From assembly GCA_045650565.1 (NCBI GenBank), contig JAZRRG010000023.1, positions 1 through 48,954 on the forward strand: a DNA stretch of 48,954 bases. The letters run 5' to 3'. Below are positions 1 to 8,580 of this stretch, piece by piece. Position 1 is the stretch's first letter. Every line of letters starts with the position of its first letter. The notes under the pieces were generated by a model, which did no database searches, had not been told where the DNA came from, and saw nothing but the letters and a program-made list of their open reading frames with translations. The position numbers and the translations under genes were made by a program. Source of the stretch: SIG565 sp045650565 (GTDB lineage: Bacteria > Bacillota > Clostridia > Oscillospirales > Acutalibacteraceae).

Positions 1-1390
1 ACTCGTCCAAGGGTGAAGTGAAGGGGTGGTGCATAGCGTCCCAATTTCCGGTTTCTTCATTAAATTCGAAGAAGGGGAATTCGGTGATCCAAAGGAAATT
101 GAACTTATCGGGAATAATATCGAGCTTCTTAGCAACAGTTAAACGAAGGGCGCCAAGTACCGATAAAACGGTCTTTTTGCGGTCGGCCACAATAAGCACA
201 ACGTCGCCCTTTTCGGCGCCAACTCGGCTATAAATAGCGGACATTTCATCTTCGCTCATAAATTTCTGGAAGGAGCAGGTGGGAGCGTCTTCACTCCAAC
301 GGATAAAGGCAAGACCCTTAGCGCCAATACCTTTGGCTTCTTCGGTAAGCTTGTCGATTTCTTTTCTTGTGTAAACACTTGCTGCATTTTTAGCGTTAAT
401 TGCTCTAACGGTGCCGCGGTTTTTAACAGTGTCGGCAAACACGCCAAAGCCACAATTTTCTACAATGTCCGAAATATCCTTTATCTTCATATCGAAGCGG
501 GTATCGGGCTTGTCAGAGCCGTAGTCATTCATCGCCTCGGTAAAGGTAAGGCGGGGCAGCGGAGTGGGAATTTCTACATTCAAAACCTCTTTGAAAAGGC
601 GGCTGATATAGCCTTCGGCAATGGCATAAACGTCCTCAGGCTCAACAAAGGACATTTCAAGGTCAATTTGTGTAAACTCGGGCTGACGGTCGGCGCGCAA
701 GTCCTCATCGCGATAGCAACGGGCAATTTGCATATAACGGTCAAAGCCTGAAAGCATTAAAAGTTGCTTGTAAAGCTGGGGAGACTGTGGAAGTGCGAAA
801 AAGCTACCCTTGTGTATACGAGAGGGAACAAGATAATCTCTGGCACCCTCGGGAGTAGATTTAATAAGGGTGGGGGTTTCAATTTCAATAAAGCCGTTAT
901 CGTCAAAATAATCTCTTGTAACCTTGGTTATCTTGTGGCGCAGCATTATGTTCCTTTGCAAATTGCTGCGGCGCAGGTCTAAATAGCGGTATTTAAGGCG
1001 GATATCCTCCTTTGTGTCAACATCGGGCAAAATTTCAAAGGGAGGGGTCTCACTTTGACCCAAGACCTTAAGGGTAGTAACCTCAATTTCAATTTCACCC
1101 GTAGGGATATCTCGGTTAACGGAGGAGCGCTCACGCACGGTACCTTCTGCCATAAGAACAAACTCGCTTCTTACAGCAAATGCCTTGTGGAATATTTCCT
1201 TTTCGGTATTGTCATCAAACGCCAACTGCACAATACCTGTGCGGTCACGCAGGTCTATGAATATAAGACTGCCCAAATCACGCTGACGCTGTACCCAGCC
1301 GCAAACCACAACCTTTTTGCCAATGTTGTCACGCCGCAGGGTGCCGCAATAATCGGTGCGTTTCATACCGTCCATACGGTCAAGCTTCAT
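1..1390 (-). CDS. aspS: Aspartyl-tRNA synthetase (3' end outside the window)
   Basis: Charges tRNA-Asp (or tRNA-Asx) with aspartate in the cytoplasm. The open frame runs from an ATG at 1390 to the window edge, 463 codons, so about 120 C-terminal residues are missing. The N-terminus has the OB-fold anticodon-binding start (RTDYCGTLR, then VCGWVQRQRDLG). The class II catalytic core follows with motif 2 (YRDEDLRADRQPEFTQ), and the visible end reads MHHPFTSPLDE, matching the bacterial-type insertion/catalytic domain border. A GAGAGGATG ribosome binding site precedes the ATG. It lies 15 bases after hisS on the same strand, the classical Firmicutes hisS-aspS pair, so it is almost certainly co-transcribed with it. 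Confidence 0.97.
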   Translation of the reverse strand, partial: MKLDRMDGMKRTDYCGTLRRDNIGKKVVVCGWVQRQRDLGSLIFIDLRDRTGIVQLAFDDNTEKEIFHKAFAVRSEFVLMAEGTVRERSSVNRDIPTGEIEIEVTTLKVLGQSETPPFEILPDVDTKEDIRLKYRYLDLRRSNLQRNIMLRHKITKVTRDYFDDNGFIEIETPTLIKSTPEGARDYLVPSRIHKGSFFALPQSPQLYKQLLMLSGFDRYMQIARCYRDEDLRADRQPEFTQIDLEMSFVEPEDVYAIAEGYISRLFKEVLNVEIPTPLPRLTFTEAMNDYGSDKPDTRFDMKIKDISDIVENCGFGVFADTVKNRGTVRAINAKNAASVYTRKEIDKLTEEAKGIGAKGLAFIRWSEDAPTCSFQKFMSEDEMSAIYSRVGAEKGDVVLIVADRKKTVLSVLGALRLTVAKKLDIIPDKFNFLWITEFPFFEFNEETGNWDAMHHPFTSPLDE

Positions 1391-1405
1391 TTAAAAACAT
1401 CCTCT

Positions 1406-2710
1406 CTATAAAGCCGCATCTGCAAGGTCATCAAATGCGATGCGGTTTACTATATCATAAAATTCATCGGTAAAATTATCGAGTGTTATATCGTAGGTAT
1501 CGCCCGTTTTCATATTCTTTATAACGAGTTTTCCGTTGTTTAATTCATTATCTCCTATAACACAGCTCAATTTTGCGCCGATTTTATCGGCATATTTCAT
1601 TTGTGCTTTAAGGCCTCTGCCGTTTATGTCAGTGAGCGCCTCAAAGCCCTCGGCACGAAGAAGTGTGCAAAGCTTTGTGGCTGTAATTTCGGCATTTTCG
1701 CCCATAGGCGCAAAGTAAATATCGCAGGTAGCTTTTTCGGGGAACTCGACACCCTCCGCCTCGGCTACCATCATAAGCCGTTCAAGACCCATAGCAAAGC
1801 CGACGGCTTGTATTGAAGGTCCTCCAAGCTCGGCAACGAGTCCGTCATATCTACCGCCGCCGCAAACGGTTGACTGTGCACCGATACCGCTTGAAACAAA
1901 CTCAAATACGGTTTTTGTATAATAGTCAAGCCCACGAACAATGTGCGGGTTAACGGTAAATGTAAGACCTGCAGCGATAAGGTGGGACTTAACCGCTTCA
2001 AAATGTGTTTTACAGTCATCACAAAGATAATCGGTTACAACGGGGGCTGTATTGGCGATACCCTTGCATATTGGTGACTTACAGTCAAGTATTCTCATCG
2101 GGTTGCGGTCAAGCCGTTCAAGGCAGGTGCCGCAAAGCTCATCCTTACGGGAAGCAAAGTACCGCTTTAATGCCTTGTGATATTCGGCACGGCAGGTGGG
2201 ACAGCCGATGGAATTTATCTCCAATGAAACATTTTTAATGCCAATGCTTTGCAGCACGTGGTTGGCCAAGCAAATGGCTTCGGCATCGGCGGCGGGGGCA
2301 GATGTTCCGAGGCACTCGATACCAAACTGATGGAACTCACGAAGGCGACCTGCCTGTGGCTTCTCATAGCGATAGCAACCGCCTACATAACACGCTTTAA
2401 CGGGAAGGGTGCCATTAACGAGCGAGTGCTCAATGGAGGAACGCACAACGCCCGCAGTAAATTCGGGGCGCAGTGTAATAGAACGTTCACCCTTATCTAA
2501 AAAGGTATACATCTCTTTTTGAACAACATCGGTGGTATCACCGACACCACGTGAGAAAACCTCGGTATGCTCGAAAACGGGGATACGCACTTCACGATAG
2601 CCGTATAGTGATGCTGTATCAAGAAGTGTTTGCTCAAGATACTGCCATTTAAAGCTTTCCTCGGGGAGAACATCGCTGGTTCCCTTTATAGCTTTTATTA
2701 TTTCTGCCAT
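1406..2710 (-). CDS. hisS: Histidyl-tRNA synthetase
   Basis: Class II synthetase charging tRNA-His. At 434 residues it has the usual bacterial length. Motif 2 appears as TLRPEFTAGVVR, the histidine signatures as RGLDYYTKTVFEF and GGGRYDGLVAELGG, and the C-terminal anticodon-binding domain as the last ~95 residues. A Cys-rich insertion with several CxxC pairs between motif 2 and the histidine signature is common in Firmicutes HisRS. AGGAG sits just upstream of the ATG at 2710. Only 51 bases separate it from mgsA, and no T-box leader is present, unlike the hisS-aspS operon of Bacillus. It is followed by aspS. Confidence 0.97.
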   Translation of the reverse strand: MAEIIKAIKGTSDVLPEESFKWQYLEQTLLDTASLYGYREVRIPVFEHTEVFSRGVGDTTDVVQKEMYTFLDKGERSITLRPEFTAGVVRSSIEHSLVNGTLPVKACYVGGCYRYEKPQAGRLREFHQFGIECLGTSAPAADAEAICLANHVLQSIGIKNVSLEINSIGCPTCRAEYHKALKRYFASRKDELCGTCLERLDRNPMRILDCKSPICKGIANTAPVVTDYLCDDCKTHFEAVKSHLIAAGLTFTVNPHIVRGLDYYTKTVFEFVSSGIGAQSTVCGGGRYDGLVAELGGPSIQAVGFAMGLERLMMVAEAEGVEFPEKATCDIYFAPMGENAEITATKLCTLLRAEGFEALTDINGRGLKAQMKYADKIGAKLSCVIGDNELNNGKLVIKNMKTGDTYDITLDNFTDEFYDIVNRIAFDDLADAAL

Positions 2711-2728
2711 TTGTTTCTCCTATCTACA

Positions 2729-2753
2729 AATCCAGTCCATTACGGACTGGATT
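2729..2753. terminator. Hairpin between mgsA and hisS
   Basis: A perfect 10-bp stem (AATCCAGTCC / GGACTGGATT) with a 5-base loop fills half of the 51-base mgsA-hisS gap. In the direction of transcription (minus strand) only a short, interrupted T run follows (TTTGTAG), while the better T-rich tract is on the other side. It may be a partial terminator or an mRNA processing/stability hairpin that sets hisS-aspS expression apart from the mre operon. Confidence 0.5.
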
Positions 2754-2761
2754 TTAATTAT

Positions 2762-3163
2762 CTATTTATTTCTTACAATATCTCGCCAATCAAGGTCGCC
2801 ACGCTCAAGACCGTGGATAAGCACTTCAGCCGTGGCAATGTTGGTGGCAACGGGGATGTTATGCACGTCGCAAAGGCGAAGCAATACATTCTCGTCCGGT
2901 TCGTTCGGCTTTGGGCTTGATGGGTCACGGAAATAAAGCAAAAGGTCTATTTCATCACAGCCGATACGTGAGGCGATTTGCTGTGAGCCACCCTGTGAGC
3001 CGCTTAAAAACTTAATTATATCAAGTCCCGTAGCTTCAGAGATAAGTTTACCGGTTGTGCCCGTTGCAAGAAGAGTGTGTCGGCTTAAAATTCCGCAATA
3101 TGCAATGCAGAATTGTACCATAAGTTCTTTCTTGGCATCGTGTGCGATAAGGGCAATATTCAT
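2762..3163 (-). CDS. mgsA: Methylglyoxal synthase family protein with altered active site
   Basis: Methylglyoxal synthases convert dihydroxyacetone phosphate to methylglyoxal and phosphate, relieving sugar-phosphate stress. At 133 residues the protein is collinear with the family: IALIAHDAKK at 3-12, ATGTTGKLI at 33-41, and VATNIATAEVLIHGLERGD near the end. However, two catalytic positions differ from the E. coli enzyme. The base Asp71 of GGDQQ is Ser60 here (GGSQQ), and His98 of PHDPD is Asn (PNEPD). The N-terminal HD pair and the second Asp are kept. Family membership is secure; normal activity is not. It sits 62 bases downstream of mrdA at the end of the mre cluster, a known neighbourhood for mgsA in Clostridia. 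Confidence 0.85.
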   Translation of the reverse strand: MNIALIAHDAKKELMVQFCIAYCGILSRHTLLATGTTGKLISEATGLDIIKFLSGSQGGSQQIASRIGCDEIDLLLYFRDPSSPKPNEPDENVLLRLCDVHNIPVATNIATAEVLIHGLERGDLDWRDIVRNK

Positions 3164-3225
3164 ATTTCAACACTCCTCATAAATTTAGTATAAACATAAT
3201 ATCATAATGCGACAAGTTTTGTCAA

Positions 3226-5199
3226 TTATTCAAGTACTGTATAGGGCGGAATAACGCTTTGTTTTTGGTCATCCGCAAAGAAATAACTATCAAGCACGGC
3301 ACGTGCAATAGAGGTTACGGTATAGGTGGAGGCACCGTGCTCTAATACAACCGAAATTGCAATTTCGGGCTTATCATAGGGGGCAAATGCGATAAACACA
3401 CTGTGGTCAGCTCCGGAATTAGTCTGCGATGTACCTGTCTTACCGCCCACGGTTATACTGTAGTCACTAAACACGGGGCTTCCCGTACCGTCCACAGTAA
3501 CCGACAGCATACCCTCCTTAACGCTTGCGAGCATAGTGCTGTTTATATCGAACTCTCCCAATACCTCGGGGGTGTTATCTATATAGGTTTGGCTATAGTT
3601 ATAGGATACAACGCTGTCTATCAGTGTCGCCTTGTAGCGTGTGCCGCCATTGGCAAGGGTACTGGTATAACAGGCAAGCTGTAAAGGGGTAAAGGCATTG
3701 AGCTGACCGATAGCAACCTGAATGGTGTTACCGCTATCACTCTCATATTCGGTTAAAATACCCGAGCTATCGTTTACCTCAACACCGGTTTTAACACCAA
3801 GTCCGAAGTTCTTGTAATATTCGGTAAGAGTTTTAATTCCTGTCCTGCGTCCAAGCTCAAAGAAAAAGTAGTTGCACGAACGGGCCAATGCGTTCTTTAG
3901 GTTCATTGTTCCGTGGTAGTGCATACAGTTGGGCCTATAATCTGAAAAATAGTCGTAGGTTTTTTTACAAAAAATCTCCTCGCCATAATCGTATTTACCC
4001 TTTTCCATAGCAGCAAGGGCAACAAGCGGCTTTACGGTAGAGCCGATAGGATAAACACCCTGAAAAGCACGGTCAAGCAACGGCTTGTTTTCATCCTTCA
4101 GCAGATTGTTATATTCCTTAGACATTGTAGCCATATCATAGCTTGGATAGTTTGCGGCGGTCAAAATTGCACCCGAATCTATATCCATTACAACCACCGC
4201 ACCGCCCGTAACGGTGGTGCCGCCTTGATTTCTAAGGTTTTTAATTGATGATGCCAAAACCTCCTGGGTTACCTTTTGTAAGGATTTATCAATGGTTAGC
4301 ATAACGGTTTTTCCTGGTATTGGCTCTTTTGTTACCTTGGTAGAAACGATTTTACCTTGAGAATCAAAATAGTAAATCATTTCACCATCTGTACCACGCA
4401 GATGCTCCTCGGCATAAAGCTCAATACCGCTTTTACCTACACGGTCGTTATACGAATAGCCCTTTTGCTTATATTCTTCCCACTCTTCCTCATAAATAGG
4501 ACCGGTGGTGCCTATTAGGTGAGGCATTAAATCGGAAACAGGGTAGTATCGGTAGGGGGTTACCTCAACAGAAACACCCGAGAGCAGCATATGCGTTTCG
4601 GAAATAACAAGCATTAGCTCTTGCGGGATATCTTCAGCGAAGGTGTAGGGCGCCGATACCGAAAATGCCGCCTTATCCATAGAGTAGCGAACACCCATTA
4701 TTTTGCGTTGGGTGTCTGTATCGAAGCCACCCAAGGAGTATTTTTCTACAAACCGTAAAAAACACTGCTCGGCAGTGGCATAATCTGCAACATTTAAAAA
4801 TTTTCTTATTTTAGCCGCACCGGCTGTATCCGTAAAACCGTAGGGTGTCTCGGTGTTCAGCGGCAGCGTGTCATTATAAGTAGCGTTATATTCGCTAAAA
4901 AGCTCTATTAGCTTTACTATTAAGGAGTTAAGCTGAGTGCGGTCTATATAAGCGCTGTTAAAAACAACATCAAAGCCATCACGGTTAACGGCAATTTGCC
5001 TACCGGAGCGGTCGAGTATTTCACCACGGGCAGCAGGAAGAGTCACCTTAACCTCATTAAGACCCGATGAAGCGGAGGATAGATTGTTTTTATCTATTAC
5101 TTGAAGTGAAAAAATGCGCACCGAGTAAAAAGCAATAACCACCGCTAAGAGAATAGCCAAAACAGAAATATAGGGTTGTTTTTCTTTACGGAATGCCAT
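3226..5199 (-). CDS. mrdA: Penicillin-binding protein 2, peptidoglycan D,D-transpeptidase
   Basis: Class B penicillin-binding protein that cross-links lateral-wall peptidoglycan in the Rod complex. The 657 residues start with a short cytosolic tail and one membrane anchor (about 10-33), then a dimerisation domain (from the RGEILDRSG motif near residue 58). The transpeptidase domain has STVK with catalytic Ser387, SCN at 441-443 and KTGT at 587-590. All three penicillin-binding motifs are intact. It lies 30 bases after mreD on the same strand and belongs to the mreBCD-mrdA operon. It is longest in the N-terminal non-catalytic part, typical of Clostridia. Confidence 0.95.
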   Translation of the reverse strand: MAFRKEKQPYISVLAILLAVVIAFYSVRIFSLQVIDKNNLSSASSGLNEVKVTLPAARGEILDRSGRQIAVNRDGFDVVFNSAYIDRTQLNSLIVKLIELFSEYNATYNDTLPLNTETPYGFTDTAGAAKIRKFLNVADYATAEQCFLRFVEKYSLGGFDTDTQRKIMGVRYSMDKAAFSVSAPYTFAEDIPQELMLVISETHMLLSGVSVEVTPYRYYPVSDLMPHLIGTTGPIYEEEWEEYKQKGYSYNDRVGKSGIELYAEEHLRGTDGEMIYYFDSQGKIVSTKVTKEPIPGKTVMLTIDKSLQKVTQEVLASSIKNLRNQGGTTVTGGAVVVMDIDSGAILTAANYPSYDMATMSKEYNNLLKDENKPLLDRAFQGVYPIGSTVKPLVALAAMEKGKYDYGEEIFCKKTYDYFSDYRPNCMHYHGTMNLKNALARSCNYFFFELGRRTGIKTLTEYYKNFGLGVKTGVEVNDSSGILTEYESDSGNTIQVAIGQLNAFTPLQLACYTSTLANGGTRYKATLIDSVVSYNYSQTYIDNTPEVLGEFDINSTMLASVKEGMLSVTVDGTGSPVFSDYSITVGGKTGTSQTNSGADHSVFIAFAPYDKPEIAISVVLEHGASTYTVTSIARAVLDSYFFADDQKQSVIPPYTVLE

Positions 5200-5229
5200 T
5201 TTTTCACCACCTTTTGTTAGAAAATCAGT

Positions 5230-5730
5230 TTATATTTTTTTAATCAATTTACCGAGAAAATAGAAAGGAATTATAAAAAGTGCCGAGTAAATTGCCGAGG
5301 GCAGACAATGCAGTAATAAATATTCAAACCCCTCAAGTGCGCTTTCACGAAATGTGAAAATCAAGCCGTGCACAAAAAAGTACAGTCCCGATGATATAGT
5401 GCTTAAGGTAATAGCTGAAAAAATGTTGTGATTTAAAATTTTTCTGAGAGCCACACCCGATAAAAGACCAATAAGTAATAAGCTAATAGCGTTAAAGCAA
5501 TACGAGCCCGAGGATACGGCATCGGCAAAAATACCATAAATCACACCCGCAGTAAAGCCGAGCCACTCCCCATAATAGAAGGCAACCGTAATAACTGCGG
5601 CAATCGACATAATCGGCACTGCGTTTGCAATGGACAGGGAAAAAAGTGGGCTATAGGTCAGCATATGAATTAAGATAAACAGTCCTATAAAGCACACACC
5701 CTGTAAATAGCTGCTGTTTTGTTTGTTCAT
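5230..5730 (-). CDS. mreD: Rod shape-determining membrane protein MreD
   Basis: Integral membrane component of the elongasome that links MreC to the cell-wall synthesis complex. The 166-residue protein is almost entirely hydrophobic, with about five membrane helices (for instance 12-32, 38-55 and 140-162) and the usual small size. Identity rests mainly on gene order, since MreD sequences diverge strongly. Its start codon overlaps the last base of the mreC stop codon, indicating translational coupling, and mrdA follows. Confidence 0.88.
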   Translation of the reverse strand: MNKQNSSYLQGVCFIGLFILIHMLTYSPLFSLSIANAVPIMSIAAVITVAFYYGEWLGFTAGVIYGIFADAVSSGSYCFNAISLLLIGLLSGVALRKILNHNIFSAITLSTISSGLYFFVHGLIFTFRESALEGFEYLLLHCLPSAIYSALFIIPFYFLGKLIKKI

Positions 5731-6590
5731 TATTTTTCACCTGTTGCGGTTATGTTACCCTTACCGTCAAAGGAGGTTATAACCATAACCTGTCGTATTT
5801 CGCTGAAATCAACAAAGGGCTCAATCTCGGCATAAAGTGAGGTTGTATATTTTTCTTGCGAAACATTAACGATTTTGCCTATGGGAAGTCCGTCGGGGAA
5901 AACCCCGCTGCCCGAGGTTACTATATAATCACCGATAGCAACCAAGGAGGAGCGCTGAATGTTAAACATACCTGTGTTTAAATTTTTCGCCAAATCAAGA
6001 TTTCCCTTTACAACACCGTAATCACGGGAACGGCTGTCAATAGCGCCCACCGAAACTGATGAATCAAGTATTGTCTTGACACGGCTGGTAGATATACCCA
6101 CTTCGCTTACATATCCCACAAGACCCGCATCGGTAATAACGGGGTCGAACGCCTTAATGCCGTCAAGCGAGCCGACGTCGATGGTAAAGCCACCTGCAAT
6201 ATCCAACGAATCACGAGCAATTACCGAGGCGCTGGAAAATACAAAATCGGGGTTTTTATCCTTAATTTCAAGATAGTTTTTAAAATATTCATTTTCTGCC
6301 TTGATTTTCTCGTAATCGGCTATCTTTTCATTAAGAGCGTTAATTTCCTCTTTAAGCCGAGCGTTTTCGAGAATAATCGCCTCATTGCTTTGTGTTTTAC
6401 TAAAGAAGTCACTAATGCTTCCCGAGATGCTTGAGCCCAGCTTTTGAAATGGTGCTGAAATTGCACCAAAAAAACTGGCTTGAGGCGCAATGACACCACC
6501 CGCAAGGTTGGCTATTAAAGAAAACACAACCAGCAGGATAACCGTGGCCAATGCAATTTTAAATTTTCGGCTTCTGAAAAAGAAACGCAT
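5730..6590 (-). CDS. mreC: Rod shape-determining protein MreC
   Basis: Bitopic scaffold of the elongation complex that contacts the penicillin-binding proteins outside the membrane. At 286 residues it is a normal length. It has a basic N-terminus, one membrane helix (about 11-33), a coiled coil (about 70-108, rich in E, K, N and L heptads), and the beta-barrel domain with the family-typical stretches VITDAGLVGYV and VVTSGSGVFPDGLPIGKI. It begins 11 bases after mreB, and its stop codon overlaps the mreD start codon. Confidence 0.95.
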   Translation of the reverse strand: MRFFFRSRKFKIALATVILLVVFSLIANLAGGVIAPQASFFGAISAPFQKLGSSISGSISDFFSKTQSNEAIILENARLKEEINALNEKIADYEKIKAENEYFKNYLEIKDKNPDFVFSSASVIARDSLDIAGGFTIDVGSLDGIKAFDPVITDAGLVGYVSEVGISTSRVKTILDSSVSVGAIDSRSRDYGVVKGNLDLAKNLNTGMFNIQRSSLVAIGDYIVTSGSGVFPDGLPIGKIVNVSQEKYTTSLYAEIEPFVDFSEIRQVMVITSFDGKGNITATGEK

Positions 6591-6601
6591 TTCAAATCAT
6601 C

Positions 6602-7621
6602 CTATCTAAAGCGTTTGCCTCGTTTGAAGGTGTATCTATCAAAACCGCAACCGCCCTCAAGTCTTTTTAATGTTCCAAGCACAACGCAATCAAGCGGGTT
6701 CGCCGCAACTGTTACGGGGATACCTGTTTCATCGGCAACAAGCTGTGAAAAGCCACGAAGCAGTGCGCCGCCGCCCGTGAGGGTTATGCCTCTATCAACT
6801 ATATCGGCTGCAAGTTCGGGAGGAGTTTTTTCAAGTGTTGAACGAATTGCATCTACTATTTGAGAAATTGGGTCGGCAAGTGCCTCTCTAACCTCGGCGG
6901 AGGTTATAATTACATTTTTAGGCAGACCGTCTACAAGATTTCTACCCTTAATTTCAACGCTTTCCTCTTTTTCGAGTGGAAGCGCAGAGCCGATATCTAT
7001 TTTAATTTTTTCGGCGGTGCGTTCGCCGATAAGTAGGTTGTGTTTTTTGCGTATATAGTTAATTATGGCTTCATCGAGGTCGTCTCCCGCCACACGCACC
7101 GACTGTGCGGTAACAATATCACCCAGCGAAATTACAGCAACCTCACTGGTACCGCCGCCGATATCAACAACCATATTACCACTTGCATCATCTACAACAA
7201 GTCCTGCGCCTACCGCCGCTGCCATTGGCTCCTCAACCAAGTCAACCTCGGTGGCACCAGCTAATTTTACGGCATCGTAAACGGCTCGGCTTTCAACCTC
7301 GGTAACGCCTGCGGGAACACAAATAACAACACGAACTCGTGAAAACATTGAGCCCTTAAGGGATAGCTTTATAAAGCGTTTAAGCATGGCTGCGGTAACG
7401 TCAAAGTCTGTAATAACACCGTTTTTAAGCGGACGCACCGCAACAATTGAGCCGGGCGTTCTTCCTATCATATCTTTGGCTTCGGTACCTACGGCACGTA
7501 CAGCATCGTTTCGCACATCATACGCCACAACCGATGGCTCTCGCATTATAATTCCTTTTCCCTTAACACAAACTAAGGTGTTTGCAGTGCCTAAGTCTAT
7601 GCCGATATCTCTTGTAAACAT
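6602..7621 (-). CDS. mreB: Actin-like rod shape protein MreB
   Basis: Membrane-bound actin homologue that guides lateral-wall synthesis. The 339 residues show the ATPase phosphate-1 loop DLGTANT (9-15), the phosphate-2 region VVDIGGGTSEVAVIS and the adenosine loop TGGGALLRG. Its ribosome binding site is AGGAGAG before the ATG at 7621. Position at the head of mreB-mreC-mreD-mrdA supports true MreB, although MreB-like paralogues (Mbl) share these motifs. It has its own promoter inside the 3' end of the preceding lipid kinase gene. Confidence 0.95.
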   Translation of the reverse strand: MFTRDIGIDLGTANTLVCVKGKGIIMREPSVVAYDVRNDAVRAVGTEAKDMIGRTPGSIVAVRPLKNGVITDFDVTAAMLKRFIKLSLKGSMFSRVRVVICVPAGVTEVESRAVYDAVKLAGATEVDLVEEPMAAAVGAGLVVDDASGNMVVDIGGGTSEVAVISLGDIVTAQSVRVAGDDLDEAIINYIRKKHNLLIGERTAEKIKIDIGSALPLEKEESVEIKGRNLVDGLPKNVIITSAEVREALADPISQIVDAIRSTLEKTPPELAADIVDRGITLTGGGALLRGFSQLVADETGIPVTVAANPLDCVVLGTLKRLEGGCGFDRYTFKRGKRFR

Positions 7622-7652
7622 AGTTTTTCTCTCCTATGAATTATTTGTTTTA

Positions 7653-7681
7653 ATTATACAACAAAAAATAAAAGTTAACAA
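7653..7681 (-). promoter_or_regulatory. Predicted sigma-A promoter of the mre operon
   Basis: On the minus strand TTGTTA (7681-7676) is followed after exactly 17 bases by TATAAT (7658-7653). The -35 box overlaps the stop codon region of the upstream lipid kinase gene, and the predicted start lies about 25 bases before the mreB ribosome binding site. This would let the shape operon be transcribed independently of the tsaD genes. Confidence 0.6.
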
Positions 7682-8571
7682 CTTTTTGGAACAATAAAAT
7701 CAATGGCTTTGTTTATGTTTTTTATTTCTATTATCTCGCTGCCCTTTGCGTACTCACCGTCAAGTGTCCAGTCGGTACCGCTACTACCGTAAACGGTTAT
7801 ATTTTTTGCCTTGAAAAATTTAATTTTAGGTGTTGTGTATTGTTGCCGTATAATGCTATCTAATATTTCTTGAAACTGGAAAAGGTTATCGGGGTTTTCT
7901 ATTAAAAGCATCTCAAAAAGACCGTCATCGAGCTTAATATCCTCAACATTAAGCTTTATAACACCACCCATAGAAACCGAGTTTGAAATTGAGCCAAAAA
8001 TAAAGTTTCCCTCAACACTTTCGCCGTCAACATCAAATTTGAGATAGGAGGGCTTTATCTGGGCTAAAGATTTTATGCCCTCGAAAAAGTATGCGGGCTG
8101 TCCAATGGCGTTTTTAATGTTTTGAGGTGCCGAATAGGATGCCGAGGTAAATGCGCCAAAGCAAGCGGTATACGAAAAATATCTACCACCGAAAATACCT
8201 ATATCAAGCGGCTTTATTTGTCCGTTTATAATGTCGGAAGCGGCAGTTTTTGGTATGTGGGATATTTTAAGTCCACTTGACCATTCGTTTAATGTGCCCG
8301 AGGGAATGTAACCGAGCCGATAACGGTTCTTATTTTGCATAAGTCCGTTTATAACCTCGTTGAGCGTTCCGTCTCCACCACAGCAAACTACGGTGCCAAA
8401 GTAGTCACGCAAATTTGCCATAACGGTAATGGCTTCACCCCGTGCGGCAGTAGGATGCACTGTAACGGAAAAACCGGCACGGGTAAAAATGTCAACTATT
8501 CCCATAAGCTCATTTTTAATTTTTGCTCTGCCTGATTTTGGGTTGGCAATTAAAAATATGTTTTTGTTCAT
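7675..8571 (-). CDS. Diacylglycerol/lipid kinase family protein (YegS/BmrU type)
   Basis: Soluble lipid kinase of the DAGK catalytic family, likely phosphorylating diacylglycerol or a related membrane lipid so that it can re-enter phospholipid synthesis. The nucleotide-binding signature CCGGDGTLNEVING lies at 64-76, preceded by NPKSGRAK (10-17). The C-terminal beta-sandwich has the TLDGEYA substrate-site motif near the end. The 298-residue length is typical. It lies 9 bases after tsaD in the same operon. Exact substrate (DgkB-like or BmrU-like) cannot be told from sequence. Confidence 0.88.
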   Translation of the reverse strand: MNKNIFLIANPKSGRAKIKNELMGIVDIFTRAGFSVTVHPTAARGEAITVMANLRDYFGTVVCCGGDGTLNEVINGLMQNKNRYRLGYIPSGTLNEWSSGLKISHIPKTAASDIINGQIKPLDIGIFGGRYFSYTACFGAFTSASYSAPQNIKNAIGQPAYFFEGIKSLAQIKPSYLKFDVDGESVEGNFIFGSISNSVSMGGVIKLNVEDIKLDDGLFEMLLIENPDNLFQFQEILDSIIRQQYTTPKIKFFKAKNITVYGSSGTDWTLDGEYAKGSEIIEIKNINKAIDFIVPKSC

Positions 8572-8580
8572 TTCCTCACC

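Noticed and set aside
1055..1411. 118-codon plus-strand frame opposite aspS
   Set aside because: Aspartyl-tRNA synthetase motifs cover the same bases on the minus strand without interruption.
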